From Leptoclinus maculatus (lineage: Eukaryota; Chordata; Actinopteri; Perciformes; Stichaeidae): 64,000 nt of DNA. The notes beneath the pieces were generated by a model, which was given only the letters and a program-made list of their open reading frames with translations, searched no databases and had not been told where the DNA came from. The stretch's first letter is position 1; every line of letters begins with the position of its first letter. A program made the position numbers and the translations under genes. Where the stretch lies: positions 16,722,617 to 16,786,616 of the forward strand of contig JAVDOI010000011.1 in the NCBI GenBank assembly GCA_032191485.1. Reading direction: 5' to 3'. Shown here in pieces: positions 1 through 11,694 of this stretch.

Positions 1-450
1 GTGTCCGTGCTTGTGAGCCAACACAGCGCTTGGTGCTTTTCACGGGTGCACTGTAACGCATAAAGCAGTACATTAAAAAAAATGGACTGCTGGGATCTGC
101 ATGATTTTAAATAGGACACATGGAAGGTGGCGGAGCAGCTGTTAGCTCGCTGCTAGCTGCGTAACGACCTTTAGAGACGTCAGCTCCACCGGCCCCGGCT
201 GTTAGCTGCCTGCGCTGGTTCGGGTGGGTGTTTTCCGTGGTTGGCTGCCTGCTATTCGAGTGTAATATTTCGTCCAGGCCTCCCATGGCCCAGCGAGTCA
301 ATGATTTAATCTCATTGATTGCATCACAAGACCAGACAGGGTGCAGCCTAAGCACATTCACAGGGTATGGCGAGGCTTGTTTTTTTTTTTTTTTTTGTAG
401 GCCAGATCAACTTGAGCTGTAACAGCCTTATGCTTTTTGTCACCCATTCC

Positions 451-481
<31 letters not shown>

Positions 482-566
482 TTCCCTGCCCCTCCTCAAC
501 CCACATTTTAGAATAAAGAAGACGGTGACAGCCAAAAGTGAATTGAAGATCTACTGGGTGTCCTAA
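1..566 (+). other. cpeb4: cpeb4 5' leader and upstream sequence
   Basis: Upstream sequence of the cpeb4 coding start. A T-rich tract ending in TTTTTTGTAG at 391-400 looks like a splice acceptor, so a 5' UTR exon may begin at 401 and run into the coding exon. A run of 30 cytosines (452-481) would then be in the leader. A GC-rich stretch around 170-235 could be an earlier exon or promoter, but I cannot fix a transcription start. Confidence 0.45.
452..481. repeat. poly-C tract, 30 bases
   Basis: Uninterrupted run of 30 C about 85 bases upstream of the cpeb4 start codon. Homopolymers of this length are unstable and hard to sequence, so the exact length is uncertain. Confidence 0.95.
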
Positions 567-3500
567 ATGGGGGACTACGGGTTTGGAGTTCTGGTGAAGA
601 ACAGCAGCGGTAACAAATCTGCTTTCCCTGTAAGGATCCCTCCTCACCTCCAACCACAGCACCCTCACCACCCCTCCAACCCCCCCAGCCCCCCTTCCTT
701 CGTAAACAACACCTGCTCCACCAATGGGGGCAATGCTTGGCTGTTCCCTGCCATAGCCCAACACAGTAACATGCAAGATGAGATTCTTGAGTCAGACAAG
801 TCCAAGGCCTTGGACCTCCAGGACATGCAGGAGAAGTCTCAGGTCCAGACCCAGCCTCAGGCCCTGTCCCCGGGCCAGCAGGAGGCCGTGGGAGGCCTAG
901 GAGAGCTTGAGGGAGTTCTTCCTGAAGATGGCCAATTGGAGAAGGGTTCCTTGGAGAGCAGCGGTGGAAAGGAGAAGCTGAGGATGGAGTCCCCTGTGCT
1001 AAGCGGGTTCGACTACCAGGACAGCCTGGGAATGGGTACAAGCTGTGCACAGTCCACCTCCTCCTCATCTTCGCTGACCAGTTTCAACAACTGGTCCCCT
1101 GCTGTCCCGTCCAACCAGTCTCCAGTGGTCGGGGAAGACGTCGGAGGGTTCTTCGGCCCAACTGGCTCCAACGCTAACGGACCTCCCATGCTGTTCCAGA
1201 ACTTCTCCCACCACGCCGCGCCTGGCTTTGGAGGCGGAGGTAGTTTCTCCCCGCAGATTGGCCCAGTCTCGCAGCAGCAGCAGCAGCAGCAGCACCACCC
1301 ACCCACACCTCACCCCCAGCAGCACTACCACCCCCACGGTCAGGGGGTCCCACAGCAGCACCGACGCTCCCCAGCTAGCCCTCATCCAACCCAGCCCTCT
1401 TTCCCTCCGCATCCCCATCGCACTGGACCGTTCACCCAGCTGCCCCACCTCGCTCCTGCCCAGAGCAAACCCCCTTCACCATGGGGAAGCTACCAGAGTC
1501 CCTCCACTCCCACATCCACCTCCTGGAGCCCCGGTGGGTATGGTGGCTGGGGAGGCACGCAGGGTGTCCGGGAGTACAGGCGTGGGGTCGGTGGAGGGAT
1601 GACGGGTCTTAACTCCATCTCCCCTCTGAAGAAGTCGTTCCCCAACAATCAGGTAGACATAATTGTCATGACTCATCTCATGCACTAATAAATCTTAACG
1701 GATTTTTGCAATAACTGACATGATTGCTTGTATGAAACTCATCCGACTGTCCTACAGGTTCCATCTCAGAAGTTCCCCAGAAATAGCTCTGGTTTCAATC
1801 ACAAGGGCTGGGTGGAGGACGGCATGAGCCGCAGTGACACTGTCTACCCTTTCCAGGTGAGCATATCGCAGGTAATACTCAGTTCTATGAGGCATCAGAC
1901 CTAGAAAATCCCTAAAACACCAGCCTAAGTGTAGTTCAGTTTCAGTGTGTCCTCCAGGGGTAAGTGACGTTGACTTAAACACGCTCGGCTGTATCAAATG
2001 CAATAAATGTACCACAGAGCAAAACCGGACGCGTGACAGTGAAGCCAACTAAACGGATGAATTGAAACTTATTGTGTGTGCTCAGTTCTTATCTAGATCA
2101 TTGCGTGTTATCGTCTGCTCTGATCACATGGCCTTCCTCTTGTCCTGATTTGAGAAGTCTTGTGCTCCTCTGCAGCTTTGCATGCTCTCAACCCATTTAG
2201 ATTCCCTGTGAAGCACTCACTTGTGTTATGTATTACTCATCATAGGTTTTTCTGGGTGTTTTTTTAAATGTTTTAAATGCTGTTATCAGAAAATTCAATT
2301 AGAATTTGTATTAATCTGAAATCTGTGCAAGTGGAGGGATGCATGTTTTTTTTAGCCCCATGAGTAGCATATCTTCTTTTTATAATGCTATCGGACAGAG
2401 AGGGTGATGTGATGTGATTGCAGAGATATACAGCTGATTTTGTGTAACGTACTCTGGGCTCCATTTTCTGTTTACAGTGCTTTCCGCTGAAGGTCTCTGC
2501 GGGGGATATTCTCTGCAGTTTTTATTAGCATCAAGGCAAACTGTCGGGGCTCCGGCTGCTTTAGATGGCGATGTGGGAAAACGGGGAGGCTAATTGTTGT
2601 CTTCCTCTCTTTCAGCAGGAGAGAACACGCTCCTTTGATGGTTTTAGTATGCACTCTCTGGAGAACTCCCTGATTGACATTATGAGGGCTGAGCAGGATT
2701 CTTTGAAAGGTTAGTTCCCACACTAGCGACTGTCGATAAATACAGCCGTTTGTTTTGCGCGTATTTCCCAGCACGAAGAAATGATGTGTTTTTTCACAAT
2801 GCTTCCAACTGATTGTCTTGACAGCAGGACTTCAGTTTGAACAATGCATGCTGCTGATGGGGTCCCAACAACTGTGTGCACTTGTGATTACACTTCTACT
2901 TTGATACAGTTGCATGTGATATGATTTTGAGACTTTTTTTTTACTTTCAACACCCCATAACTAACTTACTAAGGGCACCACCAAAAAAACTAATATTAAA
3001 GAGCTTCATCGAATTTACATTTTGTGCAGGAATAGTGGTTTATGTAGGGGTGGGTATCATTCAAACTCTTTCAATATATTTGTGCCAATACGATACTTCA
3101 GCTTTGATAAAAGGATGCTACACTCACACAATGCTGAGGTTGGATTCCCAGCACCAGGTATACAATGTTACTTTTAATATTTCTGATGGTCTCTCTCACA
3201 CTGTGGCCACGGAAAATGTATAATATGAAATATATATTTTAATATTGGACACCACCTCTTAACTTTAATAGAATGTGATTTAAATGCAGCGTCGGCACAC
3301 ATGGACGTCAAACATCAATACCTCTTAAGTGCTGACCAGAATGTGTACACAGCAGTTAGAAAGTACCAAAAGCTGGCATTGCATGTCTGGGCAGATTCTT
3401 TGGTCATATCGTTCCTAATTTAAATACAAATTCTACCCATTTTAGATCATGCAGGCACATTTGTGCTCCGATGGCTGCTTAAGTTTAAACGAGTCATCTT

Positions 3501-6500
3501 GGATGAATATTTCTTCTCTTGTCCAGTGACAACGAGGGTTTTGTAGAGTAAGATGGTTGTACCTCTCAAAAAGTATTGTTTTTTCGTGTCGGTACACATA
3601 TGTTGTACTCAAATCAGGTGAACATATTATGAATGACACCCTCTCAGATTAGTGACAGTGCAGTCTTGCATTACAGTGCATTACTGTCTTTTTCTCCGTA
3701 ACTCATGATAACAATCGCCTGCAGCATTTCTGCTGTGGAGACTCTTTGATCTCATCTAACTCTCAATAATAAAACATGTCAGCCACTCTTACAAGGACTC
3801 TTTTTTTTGTCCCTCGTCACAACCATCTGATGCTAATCTGAAGCAGCTGATGCATACATCTTCCTCAATAATAGAATGCCCTAATTATTTGCAAGTCAAA
3901 CGCACTCTCGGATGTATTCCAGTACTTTTCTAGGATATGATAATTGCACTAACAGGCACATGTAAGAATAAGCTGAGCTACATTTGGTTTGTCTGCAGAG
4001 TTCTTCATTATTTACCCAAACGTGTCTGCTATCATGGTCCTTTTCTTATGGACACGGAAACAAAATATCCATATCCAGAAAAAAAAAAACATACCTTCAA
4101 TGGGTTGGGGAGAAATCTGAACGTAAGGGAAAGGAGTTGCATGTCATGACATGGTGTTCTGAGGTCTCTCCTGTTTCTTGTCATGTAGGACGCTACAGCT
4201 TCTCTCACCAAGGTGGAGACGGGCCTCTGCCTATGAACGGTATGTAAATTCCGTGCATACTAATGTGCAGTGCTGTAGCAGCAGTCGGGGCTTGAAATTA
4301 ATGATTTAAAACGCAAGTCGAGGTACAAAATTCGGTTCTTCGTTGATAGGAATTCGATGAGCTCACATAAAATAGAAAGGGGGAAACCTCTGGATATCAC
4401 GTAGTCACACGGAGATAAAACAAGCGGTAAAAACACAAACTCACTTGAAGGCAGAATAAGTTGGATTTGTCGTTTTGAGGTTTGTAAACGCAACATTTAA
4501 AGTTGGGCCTTCCTCCAGAAGAGCACGCCGCCCGACCGTGGTTGGGGTGATATTTGCGTTTTTTTCACGCCCGTGTCCACCATCTTCGTAGATTCCTCTT
4601 GGGTGCGTGCTTACAAAATGGCACCTGGTCAATACATTTTTTCTCTTTTTTTTTTTTTTTTTCTTTTTTTTTTTTTAAAATGAGTTCCGTACCCAGAAAT
4701 GTCCTGAATACAGCACAATAAGAAAATACAGGCAGAGGGCATAAGTGATGACTGAGAGGGGTTATTTTTGTACGAGTCTAGACATTGTTCTTTAGGAAAA
4801 TCCTCCTCATTCTGCCTTAAGTCATGTTTCTTGTTTTTTACCCGTCTAAAGTGCTGTGGTAGTGGTAGTCTAGTCGCTGTGACACACCAGACCGGCGTCT
4901 TCAAGTAAGAAACTAATATTGTTGTCAGAGAGGTTCAGATACAGCAAAGAGTAAACGCATGATACCGCAAGTATGTTGTCAGAGGCAGATAATGTACATT
5001 TGTAAATTGTATTTATTTGTGTAGTGATATTGAAAAATCCAGTCATTAATTTTTCCGTGCATAATAATAATGAGCATTTTATTTTCATAGACAGTGATTC
5101 AGTGTTTCTTCATACATATGTGGAGTAACTAGAAGAGTTGCACAATACATCTTGAAGCATTGAGTAACTGTGGGGTATAATCATGTGCCATGAAGTTCCC
5201 GTCTCTAGTTCATACAATGTAAAGATTTACTGATACCAATTTGGTATCAATTGTATTTTATGGATACTGGAGGAAATGGTTTAAATGGATTCATGTCTAT
5301 TTTTTTCCCCCTAAAGGTTTAAATGGATACATTTGATAAAGTATTTTGGCAGGTGGTTATTACTTTAAAATACAGTCGCCATTTTGTTAGCTGATCTAAC
5401 GGATTTAATTTCAAGCCCTGACGGTGTTTTACTTGCTCTTCTTATTTTGTGCCTTTTTCAAAAAAGCCATATCAAAGTGTTTTGTGTTTTACATGCAGCA
5501 AGAAGTTATGGCAGAAGACGAGGTAAAGCTTGTGACTACGTCTTGATTTCTTCAATGTGATTTCTAGAAAGCAGTGGTGACCCCTGAAATGTTAACTCTG
5601 TGGTTTTGCCTCTGTGTTTGTCTGCTCCGTCGTTCAGTGTCACTGATTATCCTGCTTTTGAATAATTCAGGGTTTAAGCCCCTTCTGCTGTAGCCTTCCA
5701 GAGCTGTAGTAGTGTTAATTAATACTACGATTTCATCAGATATAGCAATCACGGCTGCTTTTTGTGTGCGTGTCTGTGTGTGTGTGTATTTCTTGACATT
5801 AATTTATTTACGTCTAATTAAATCCCCTTGCTCATTAATACTGCAATATTGTGGTTCAACCTCCCCGGCGGTGAACCAATATGTGTAATCCAGATCGTTT
5901 CCTCCACCAGGCCATTCGTCTCTGTTCCCAATGGAGGATGAGCGCTCCTTTGGAGAGGACGAGTCCGGTGACCAGGGGCTCACTGGCCTCGGGTCAGCCC
6001 ACTGTTTCCCCCACCTCAACGGTGAACGCGTGGAGCGCTATTCACGCAAAGTGTTTGTTGGAGGGCTGCCCCCAGACATAGATGAAGGTAAAGACGTGTT
6101 ATGGCTGCAGAGGATGCTTTTAAAGTACATTGTTGGAGAGCTAAATCTATTTTTTTCTCACTTGTGAGAACTGATCAGTATATAAAACTCAAAATTTGAT
6201 TGTAGAGCAACGCAAAATGCCGTTACTGATGGATTTGTGTTCATTATTTCAGATGAAATTACTGCCAGTTTCCGCCGATTCGGTCACTTGTTTGTTGACT
6301 GGCCTCACAAGGCAGAGAGCAAGTCCTATTTCCCACCGAAAGGTGAGTCAAACCAGTTGAACATCATGTTTTCTGCCAGCGTGTTGACTCTACAGCACGG
6401 TGATGATGCGCATTCGTGCACGCTCATTGTTCTGTCGTCCAACCTTTCCAGGATATGCGTTCCTGCTGTTTCAAGACGAGAGCTCTGTTCAGGCCCTGAT

Positions 6501-7937
6501 TGACGCCTGCATTCAGGAGGAAGGCAAGCTGTACCTGTGTGTCTCCAGCCCCACCATCAAAGACAAGCCTGTGAGTGTGTTGTTCCGTTCAGCTGCTACA
6601 CGCTTACTATCCAAGTACAGAACTTTAACACAAATGTTAAAATCGTAGACTCACACGGGCCTTCTTTGTTTAAGTGTGTCTGGTTATTGTAGCTTAGAAA
6701 ACTAGAAAGGGAAGTTCTGCTCCATTTGTTTTGTTTGCCCAAAGGACGGCGTTGGTGAGGTCATCAATCGGATGTATCCTGTAGGTTTAGTGCACATTTT
6801 CACTTCCAAATGTTATTGAAAAACACACTGGTAACCATGTGAAGTACTAATCTTGAGTAACTGAAGGCTAATTTCAACTCATTTTTTAGTTTATTTCTTC
6901 AGTTATTATGTAGCTGTTGCAGTATACTTTCCCTTACCTCAGCATCTTCAGTATTTCACCATCATTCCAGAGGCTGTCTGTATAAATCCCTGGCCGCTGC
7001 CGCCGCCAACAACAGCAACAACAACAACATCCTGCAATAGCAGTCAAATGGAACCAAAGAAATGTGTTAATCCATATTACATGAGCAACAAGCTGCTTTT
7101 ATTTTCACAATGGATGAGTGAGGCCTAACTGAGAGGAAATTTGTTTTTGCAGGTCCAGATCCGGCCCTGGAACCTAAACGACAGTGACTTTGTGATGGAC
7201 GGCTCTCAGCCATTGGATCCCAGGAAAACTATCTTTGTCGGAGGTGTCCCTCGTCCCCTGCGTGCAGGTAAGCGTGTGTGCTGACCCACTAAAATGTGTT
7301 TCATTCCAAGGTGTTGTTTTGATCCCATTAATGGCATTGTGCATTGCTCTCCCAGTGGAGCTCGCCATGATCATGGACCGCCTGTATGGGGGAGTGTGTT
7401 ACGCTGGGATCGACACAGACCCTGAACTCAAGTATCCTAAAGGGGCGGGGCGAGTAGCCTTCTCTAATCAGCAAAGCTACATTGCAGCCATCAGTGCCCG
7501 ATTTGTTCAACTGCAGCACGGGGAGATTGATAAACGGGTGAGTCCCTCCGATGTCTGCAGCGTCCTATACTATCTTTAAAACTGCAGAGTGGATGTTCAT
7601 AAAATATTCATTTAAGCCTATCTGACATGCTGCCGTGCGTGCATTCAAATTTGTCTCGACCTCCATTTTAACAGTTTTGCCGTCGTCCATTTCGTCTCTT
7701 CTTTCTCAGGTGGAAGTGAAGCCATATGTCCTGGACGACCAGCTGTGTGATGAGTGCCAGGGCACCCGCTGTGGGGGGAAGTTTGCCCCTTTCTTCTGCG
7801 CCAACGTGACCTGTCTGCAGTACTACTGCGAGTACTGCTGGGCAGCCATCCACTCCCGGGCCGGACGCGAGTTCCACAAGCCGCTGGTGAAAGAGGGCGG
7901 GGACCGACCTCGACACATCTCCTTCCGCTGGAACTGA
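567..7937 (+). CDS. cpeb4: Cytoplasmic polyadenylation element-binding protein 4 (11 coding exons)
   Basis: CPEB4 binds U-rich CPE sites in mRNA 3' UTRs and controls poly(A) length and translation. Exons: 567-1652, 1758-1856, 2616-2709, 4189-4239, 5499-5522, 5911-6087, 6253-6342, 6452-6570, 7153-7267, 7356-7537, 7710-7937. The sum is 2265 nt, or 754 residues; human CPEB4 is about 729. The N-terminus (MGDYGFGVLV...NKSAFPVR) and the Pro/His/Gln-rich disordered half end in SPLKKSFPNN. RRM1 begins near RKVFVGGLPPDIDE and RRM2 near KTIFVGGVPRPLRA. The C-terminal Cys/His ZZ-type zinc-binding domain (DQLCDECQGTRCGGKFAPFF) and final HISFRWN are nearly identical to mammals. Start chosen by the conserved MGDYGFG. 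It carries a 7-Gln tract near residue 235. The CPEB4 rather than CPEB2/3 assignment rests on N-terminal wording and neighbours. Fish may have a/b copies; I cannot tell which this is. Confidence 0.96.
4189..4239 (+). other. cpeb4: cpeb4 51-nt cassette exon
   Basis: Flanked by TCATGTAG and GTATGTAA. It encodes 17 codons' worth of sequence in phase 1 (RYSFSHQGGDGPLPMN plus split codons). A length divisible by three lets it be skipped without frameshift, matching the alternative 51-nt exon known in vertebrate CPEB4. Confidence 0.88.
4284..5422. mobile_element. Probable non-autonomous DNA transposon (hAT-like) in a cpeb4 intron
   Basis: The ends form a 17-bp inverted pair with 16 matches: GTCGGGGCTTGAAATTA at 4284-4300 and the reverse complement of TAATTTCAAGCCCTGAC at 5406-5422. 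The 1.1-kb interior has no intact transposase. I could not see a clear target-site duplication, so the exact ends and superfamily are uncertain. It lies between the 51-nt exon and the 24-nt microexon. Confidence 0.5.
5499..5522 (+). other. cpeb4: cpeb4 24-nt neuronal-type microexon
   Basis: Twenty-four bases between ACATGCAG and GTAAAG, encoding ARSYGRRR in phase 1 and joining to GHSSLFPMED. Mammalian CPEB4 has a 24-nt, 8-residue Arg-rich microexon at this position whose inclusion is neuronal. Skipping keeps the frame. Confidence 0.92.
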
Positions 7938-8032
7938 GGCGAGAGGGCGAGAGGGAGGGAGACGATGCAGGATGGGGGAGGGATTGAAAGGAAGGGGGTA
8001 GTAAGGGAAGGGGTACGGGCTATGATATGAAA

Positions 8033-8038
8033 AATAAA
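8033..8038 (+). terminator. cpeb4: Proximal poly(A) signal of cpeb4
   Basis: AATAAA about 95 bases after the stop codon, followed by T-rich sequence. Use would give a very short 3' UTR. Confidence 0.4.
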
Positions 8039-8743
8039 TGCACTTTTCTTTTAATTAAAAAACAAACAAACTTAATTTATTTTTTTATTTTATTTTAATT
8101 GGGCCTTCTAAAAGAAGTAAATGCTAAGAGAGTGAAATCCCATTTATGTTTTGACTTTAAGTGTGCATGAGCATATGGATGCATTAGATTTGGATTTAGA
8201 TGTTTTCTGACTTGACTGTACTTTCTTTTCGTGTTAGCTGGCAAAGCTGCTTACATTTGTTGTCAAGAGTAACATAAAAATTTAAGTGAGGTTCATCATA
8301 CCTAAATCAGTATACTAACTATGGAATTTGAGTTGAAGAAGGGTGCATTTTCTTACTTTTTTGCTTGCAGGATTAGAGAACAACTGTACCATTTACCAAA
8401 GGTTGAGTGCAAATGGTTGGGTTGAACAGAGGAGGGACACCGTTTCAGACGGTGGGACGGTTGAGTTTCTCAAGAAGCTCCGTGTATAGCATCTGGCCAC
8501 GTCACAAAACAAAATCTCCCCTCAGTCTGGCACATGCGTTTCGATTGCTGGCATGAGTTTTTAGGTTTTGGTTTAGAAGTCGACACTTTGTAACCAGAAA
8601 GGGCAAACCAAAGATTGGCCTAAAACACATCATCAAAAAGCAGATGTTGATCTGAGGGTTTTCAGGATAATGTTGTGTCCTCTTGTCATTCGGCGGAGGA
8701 CGAGGCTGGAGTTGTCTGGAGTTTCGGTTTGTGGGTGTCGGCT

Positions 8744-8749
8744 AATAAA
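8744..8749 (+). terminator. cpeb4: Internal poly(A) signal of cpeb4
   Basis: AATAAA about 0.8 kb after the cpeb4 stop codon, a possible intermediate 3' end. Confidence 0.35.
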
Positions 8750-10691
8750 GACACAGCCCTCAGGGCTCAGGTATTGGCAGTAGTATTTGCTCACTTTATA
8801 TTGTCAGGGATATTAGCACTGGAAGCTAACATGCTAATGTAGTACAAACTAATGGGAATGCACAGTCCAGTCTCCCTGAGCTGTCCTCATGGTGTACCAC
8901 TGCACGCTCTACCATGACTGGAGCTTCTATCACAAGTGTTGTGGTTGGATATGGTAGTAGCTAGAATTTGCTGTCACAGAGATAAAGATATTATTTTATA
9001 CATGGCCTGCTGATTTTTGTACAGTGTTTTATAGCTGATTATTTTGTCATGAACATATATACATTTATTATGCACTACTTTTCTAAATATTTTTTTCAAT
9101 AGTCATTTTAGGCACATTTTTCACAGATGGGAGAACTCCTTTTGCAATACCTCATTTTTTTCACTTGGTGAAAAATAATTTTGTACCTTTGTTACTAAGA
9201 GATCTGCATTTATGGTAAACTTAATTTAAAAAAGAAAATGAATGATATTAATATAATTTTCAATTAGCTTTTATATATTTAAGTGCTGGTAAATCTGAAA
9301 ATTGTCTGGTGCATTGGTGTGATTCTGTAGATATAAAAAAAAAAAAAAGAAAACCCGAGGCTATCATTAGCCAGTCATATATGGATTCTCCTCTGTCCTA
9401 ATACACATAATTACAGGATCCTAAGGCATGACAAGACCTTTCTAAACTGATTTTGATAGTCTTGAAAGTATATTCTGATATTTCGCTCCTAGGTGTAGTC
9501 AATAAGATTATCATTAGGGTAAATGTTTTGGCTTTGGTCAATGTGAAATCTTCCCTTCTATCACCGGAGTGGGTATCAGCTGTTTGAATATTTAGATCCT
9601 CTTTCTGGGACTGCCTGTAAGTTCTACTTATTCTTGGCATGCATAATGTAATACAGAAATAACATGGCTAGTGTTAATGCAGGACCTAATGTAATGCACT
9701 AGATCTCCTTTTTCCTTTTTAACTTTCCTTGTCTCTTTGAGATCACCTCTCTTGTAGCCTCTCTTTACATGATGGAGTCTGCCTTCCTTACACAGACATG
9801 ATGTTTATGCAATCTACACAGTGACAACACTTTGGATGCGTTTTGTAACGTAGAGGACACTCAGTAGGACATAGGTGAGGAGACTTGATCACTTGACCCC
9901 CTTTGTGATGTGGCATGCTTTGGGACATAACCTGAATGTGATTTAATGTTGCAAGTTAACTTTGAGCCATTATGTGCAATACTTATTCTTTCCAGAAACA
10001 AGTCTCCGCAGTGTAAGTCATTTAAATCATAAAAACCATGCAGTCATTTACACATTGTTTGTTTCCTATTGTTCATGCTGATGTCTGCAAGAAAAAAAAA
10101 ATAATTTATACCTGAATTTATTTTTAAACATTAGTTTTGTGCTTATTTACTTATTTTGCTACTACCATGCTACTGTGATTGAAAACATTGTATATACTAG
10201 GTCGATAATGTATTTAGCATTTGCTATATTTTCAATTGAAATGTATAACTATCATTTTGATCAGATTTTTGTTATATTTTTTGGGTGATGTGTTAAACTC
10301 GTTGATGTGTCTAGTTTTTCTAATTGCTGTATTGTGCTCCACATTTTCAGATGAAAAAAAATATGGATTATGTCTGTTAGTATTACTTGATTGCAAAATT
10401 TCAATAGTTTTTAATTGTATGCTGGGACGGTTATATTTATTAACTTTTTTTTTTTTTTTTTTTTACCGGATATCATTTTGATTTTTATTAAGTCATTTCA
10501 CATTTATACGTAAGTTCCAACTTTTATATTTTCTTCCTGATTAATTTACGCTACAATACAGACGTCAGTTTTTATAGTTGGTTTGTAGTATTGAAGTAAA
10601 ACAAAGATCTAATGTCATATATTCATTTGCTGCCAACTGTTTGTAACTGTATGCATACATTTGAAGTATTTGTAATGTGAGTTGTTGAACG

Positions 10692-10697
10692 AATAAA
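10692..10697 (+). terminator. cpeb4: Distal poly(A) signal of cpeb4
   Basis: AATAAA about 2.75 kb after the cpeb4 stop codon, followed within about 30 bases by a GT-rich stretch. It is the last hexamer before the next gene, so it is the likely end of the long transcript. Confidence 0.6.
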
Positions 10698-10715
10698 ACA
10701 GCTGTGAGGAAGAAT

Positions 10716-11600
10716 TCTATGCCTAATGTTGATTCACAAGAATTAAGGGTTTCCCCTTTTCATTTTCTGAGTGGCACTTATTCATTTGCCCCCTGAAGGT
10801 TTTCATAGTAATTGGGAATCTCACTCCTAATGCTATTGTTGTGCGACAGCATTTTTGGCACATCTGGTGGGTTATGTTGAATCAGGTCAGAGGTATTTAT
10901 AGGCAGCCTTAGGCTTATTTCAGGCCTTGGTGAGTGCTATTTAGCTCGCCTAAACCTCCTGCCTTTTGTCCCAACAAACATGCTCTAGTCTAAAGAAAAC
11001 CAGTATCTTTTTTTATTAGAAGTATACACATAGGCCACAAAATGTCAACTACAATACATTTAAACATAATTCCACTTAACAATGGCTGAATTTACAGAGT
11101 ACTGAAATGATTATTACAACAGGGGGTCCTAAAAAACATAGTGGTTTAGTCCTCCAGCCAAACCTCAGCTCAGAATACAACTAGACATTTTTAGTATTGA
11201 GTATATAGAAAATAAAACTAAATGACATAAAAATACTGCTACCATTATGAGGGAACATTTTTATTCTTTACGCCACTATTTAGTCATATTCTTTTTTTTA
11301 TTTTTATTTTTTTTTATTTGACATGCACAACTTCTAAAGAGCTATGAAATGTGATGCATTGTGAATAGATTAAGCTAATGTAACAGTATAAACATTTGTT
11401 AAAAAAGGCAACACCTTGAGCTACTACTATATTTTAATGCTACTTGCAATTTAATGCATCAGCAATTATAATAGTACCACAATTAGTAACCCTAATATGG
11501 GGCATTTTTCTGCACTTCTTCCATTTTGCTAATATCACTAACTTACTTTTTTAGTTTAGGTTTTAGGGTGTAATCGCACCTGGGTCACATTAACCGGATT
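10716..11600. other. Intergenic, AT-rich
   Basis: Between cpeb4 and the next gene. No ORF, RNA gene or repeat recognised apart from T-rich runs near 11290-11320. Confidence 0.6.
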
Positions 11601-11601
11601 A

Positions 11602-11615
11602 CTGCCCCCTGCTGG
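11602..11615 (-). promoter_or_regulatory. CTCF-type motif, reverse orientation
   Basis: CTGCCCCCTGCTGG matches all 14 positions of the reverse complement of the CTCF core CCASYAGRKGGCRS. It lies 80 bases upstream of the next gene's start codon, so in its promoter. Confidence 0.6.
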
Positions 11616-11694
11616 CTGACAGCGGAACAAGCACAAAGTAGGACCGCAGGACAGAAACAACTCCCCGACGGTTGGCCACGGTGAGGTAGAAAAG

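Larger units (their letters stand above)
7938..10715 (+). other. cpeb4: cpeb4 3' UTR, long and AU-rich
   Basis: About 2.7 kb without coding signal between the stop codon and the last good poly(A) signal. It is very AT-rich with many U-runs and UUUUUAU/UUUUAAU-like elements resembling CPEs, which fits the known autoregulation of CPEB mRNAs. Three AATAAA hexamers (8033, 8744, 10692) suggest short, middle and long isoforms. Confidence 0.7.

Noticed and set aside
1013..1448. Minus-strand ORFs of 97 and 127 codons opposite cpeb4 exon 1
   Set aside because: Antisense shadows of a GC-rich coding exon; their composition is poly-Cys/Leu from the CAG tract.
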